This document shows, piece after piece, positions 21,869-23,045 of a stretch of DNA of 23,045 nt; positions within the stretch are counted from its first letter, which is position 1, and every line of letters begins with the position of its first letter. The position numbers and the translations under genes were made by a program. The notes beneath the pieces are model-generated. The model saw only the letters and a list, made by a program, of their open reading frames with translations. It was not told the DNA's origin and ran no database searches. Source of the DNA: Desulfopila_A sp964446655 (GTDB lineage: Bacteria; Desulfobacterota; Desulfobulbia; Desulfobulbales; Desulfocapsaceae); assembly GCA_964446655.1 (NCBI GenBank), contig CAYUPL010000050.1, forward strand, positions 1-23,045. The letters are read 5' to 3'.

Positions 21869-23045
21869 GCAGCAACTCTTCCTATCGCGCTCTGTGGATA
21901 CCGTTTCTGGTAATCTCCGTGATCACCATTGGCGCCTTTGGTTTTCTTTCCTATTACCAGAGCAAGCGCTTTCAGGAACTTTTTCAGGTCCATTCGGCAG
22001 CAGAGCATGTGCTTACCGGAGTGGAACGTACAATTGCCCAAATGCTGCAGGGAATGGTGACCGGAGAAGAAAAAGATCTGGTCAGTGCCAGCCGCATCTC
22101 CAGCGAATTGTTTGAGAGCATAACCACTATCGAAGCGCGGATCTGTGGCGAAGAGGGAGGATGCAGTGAAGGCGGCTCATTACGCAATGTTTATCGGCAA
22201 CTGTATCGGTACCTGGTGACCGCCGTGGCCTACGCCAGCGAAAATCGGCAGGCAGAATTGGCCGAGGCCATGGTCCTAGTCCGCCAGGAGCAGGTTACCA
22301 TGAAGGAAGAATTCGACCGGATGCAGGAGAGGATTCTCTCCCTTCAAGAAGCGGCAACAAACCGGGTGTATCTTTCCTTCATCCTAACAGGTATCCTCCT
22401 GGTGGGAACCTCCCTGATCAATGTATGGTGGATCATCCCAGAAAAGGTGGTCAAACCGATGTACCGGATCGCTAGAAAGGCCCAGGAGGCCAGTGAGGCG
22501 CTGGCCTATCAGGCCAGCCGAGATCCGCTGACGGGCATGTTTAATCGCCGCGCCATTCTTGACCATCTTGATAAAGAACTTGCCCACGCCGGCCGTCACG
22601 GAGAAATGTTGGCTGTGGGGATGTGCGATATAGACCATTTCAAAAAGATCAACGACACCTACGGCCATCAGACCGGGGATGAGGTCCTCTGCGGGCTGAC
22701 AACAATCTTCAGGGAAAACCTCAGGCAACACGATACCGTGGGCCGCATGGGCGGTGAAGAATTCCTGGTTGTTTCGACCATGCAGGCGGGCGCGGATTGC
22801 CAGCTTGTTTTTGACAGAGTGTGTCGTCTGGTCGCCGACAACAGCATATCAACCCGGTCTGGCGAGCTGGCCATCACCCTGAGCATCGGGGTCGCCATCG
22901 CGGGGATCAACGCCACGGTGGACAACCTGCTGGAGGCAGGCGATCTGGCCCTATACCAGGCCAAAGATGAGGGCCGTAACCGTGTCGTTCTCGCCCCGGC
23001 AAAGGATGATACAGCAAACCATCATAACGAGGGTACCAAGCATGA
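21865..23045 (+). CDS. Membrane-bound diguanylate cyclase (GGDEF), 3' end beyond window
   Basis: Translation from ATG 21865 (overlapping the previous TGA as ATGA) is open to the window edge, giving at least 393 residues. Membrane segments at ~10-30 and ~168-192 enclose a periplasmic helical region of about 140 residues, with a Cys pair (C94, C100) in CGEEGGCSEGG. A short linker leads to a GGDEF domain (SRDPLTGMFNRR, CDIDHFKKINDTYGH). The active site is G296-G-E-E-F300 and the inhibitory site R287-Q-H-D290 lies five residues before it. It should therefore make cyclic di-GMP and be product-inhibited. Located after a secreted binding protein, it may report that protein's state to the cytoplasm. 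The final CATGA suggests another coupled gene starts at 23042. Confidence 0.9.
   Translation, partial: MSSNSSYRALWIPFLVISVITIGAFGFLSYYQSKRFQELFQVHSAAEHVLTGVERTIAQMLQGMVTGEEKDLVSASRISSELFESITTIEARICGEEGGCSEGGSLRNVYRQLYRYLVTAVAYASENRQAELAEAMVLVRQEQVTMKEEFDRMQERILSLQEAATNRVYLSFILTGILLVGTSLINVWWIIPEKVVKPMYRIARKAQEASEALAYQASRDPLTGMFNRRAILDHLDKELAHAGRHGEMLAVGMCDIDHFKKINDTYGHQTGDEVLCGLTTIFRENLRQHDTVGRMGGEEFLVVSTMQAGADCQLVFDRVCRLVADNSISTRSGELAITLSIGVAIAGINATVDNLLEAGDLALYQAKDEGRNRVVLAPAKDDTANHHNEGTKH

Overview
The window looks like a chromosomal segment of a Desulfobacterota (delta-proteobacterial) organism, most likely a sulfate reducer or close relative. The reasons are the density of PAS-type and hybrid histidine kinases, sigma-54 activators, Cys-rich GcvH-like proteins, a PocR-domain kinase and a Tn5/IS4-type transposase relic. 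No phylogenetic search was possible, so this rests on family recognition only. Almost everything here is signal transduction.

Layout. (1) 1-870: the 3' end of a peroxiredoxin, then mobB. (2) 1064-6560: a sensor kinase with an N-terminal Rossmann-like region, a sigma-54 response regulator and an archaemetzincin protease on the + strand. They converge with two closely related GcvH-like, Cys-rich genes on the - strand. The two GcvH-like genes come from a tandem duplication that also copied the archaemetzincin 3' end, and a deleted relic of that protease lies between them. The pair is headed by a near-perfect -24/-12 (sigma-54) promoter with an inverted repeat at activator-binding distance. I infer that the adjacent kinase/activator pair controls this promoter. 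(3) 6875-8372, - strand: a small unknown ORF and a chemoreceptor pseudogene with three separate lesions that keeps its sigma-54-type promoter, RBS and ATG. (4) 8762-14115: a PocR/PAS hybrid kinase, a frameshifted receiver relic, a minimal kinase-receiver protein and a second sigma-54 regulator with an altered GAFTGS loop. (5) 14836-17694: an intact chemoreceptor with a duplicated sensory module. (6) 17870-18077: a relic of an IS4-family transposase. (7) 18153-23045: a four-PAS hybrid kinase, a PstS-like secreted binding protein and a membrane diguanylate cyclase, tightly packed and probably one operon. The cyclase runs off the window.

Two regulatory circuits can be proposed. Circuit A is kinase 1064 and activator 2644 acting on the GcvH-like pair. 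In circuit B, -24/-12 promoter candidates precede the chemoreceptor pseudogene, the PocR kinase, the kinase/activator pair 11586-12727 and the intact chemoreceptor. Copies or variants of a GGTGGTAAAA element lie in the same upstream regions. This suggests a local sigma-54 chemosensory regulon controlled by activator 12727. All promoter and operator calls were made by eye and are untested.
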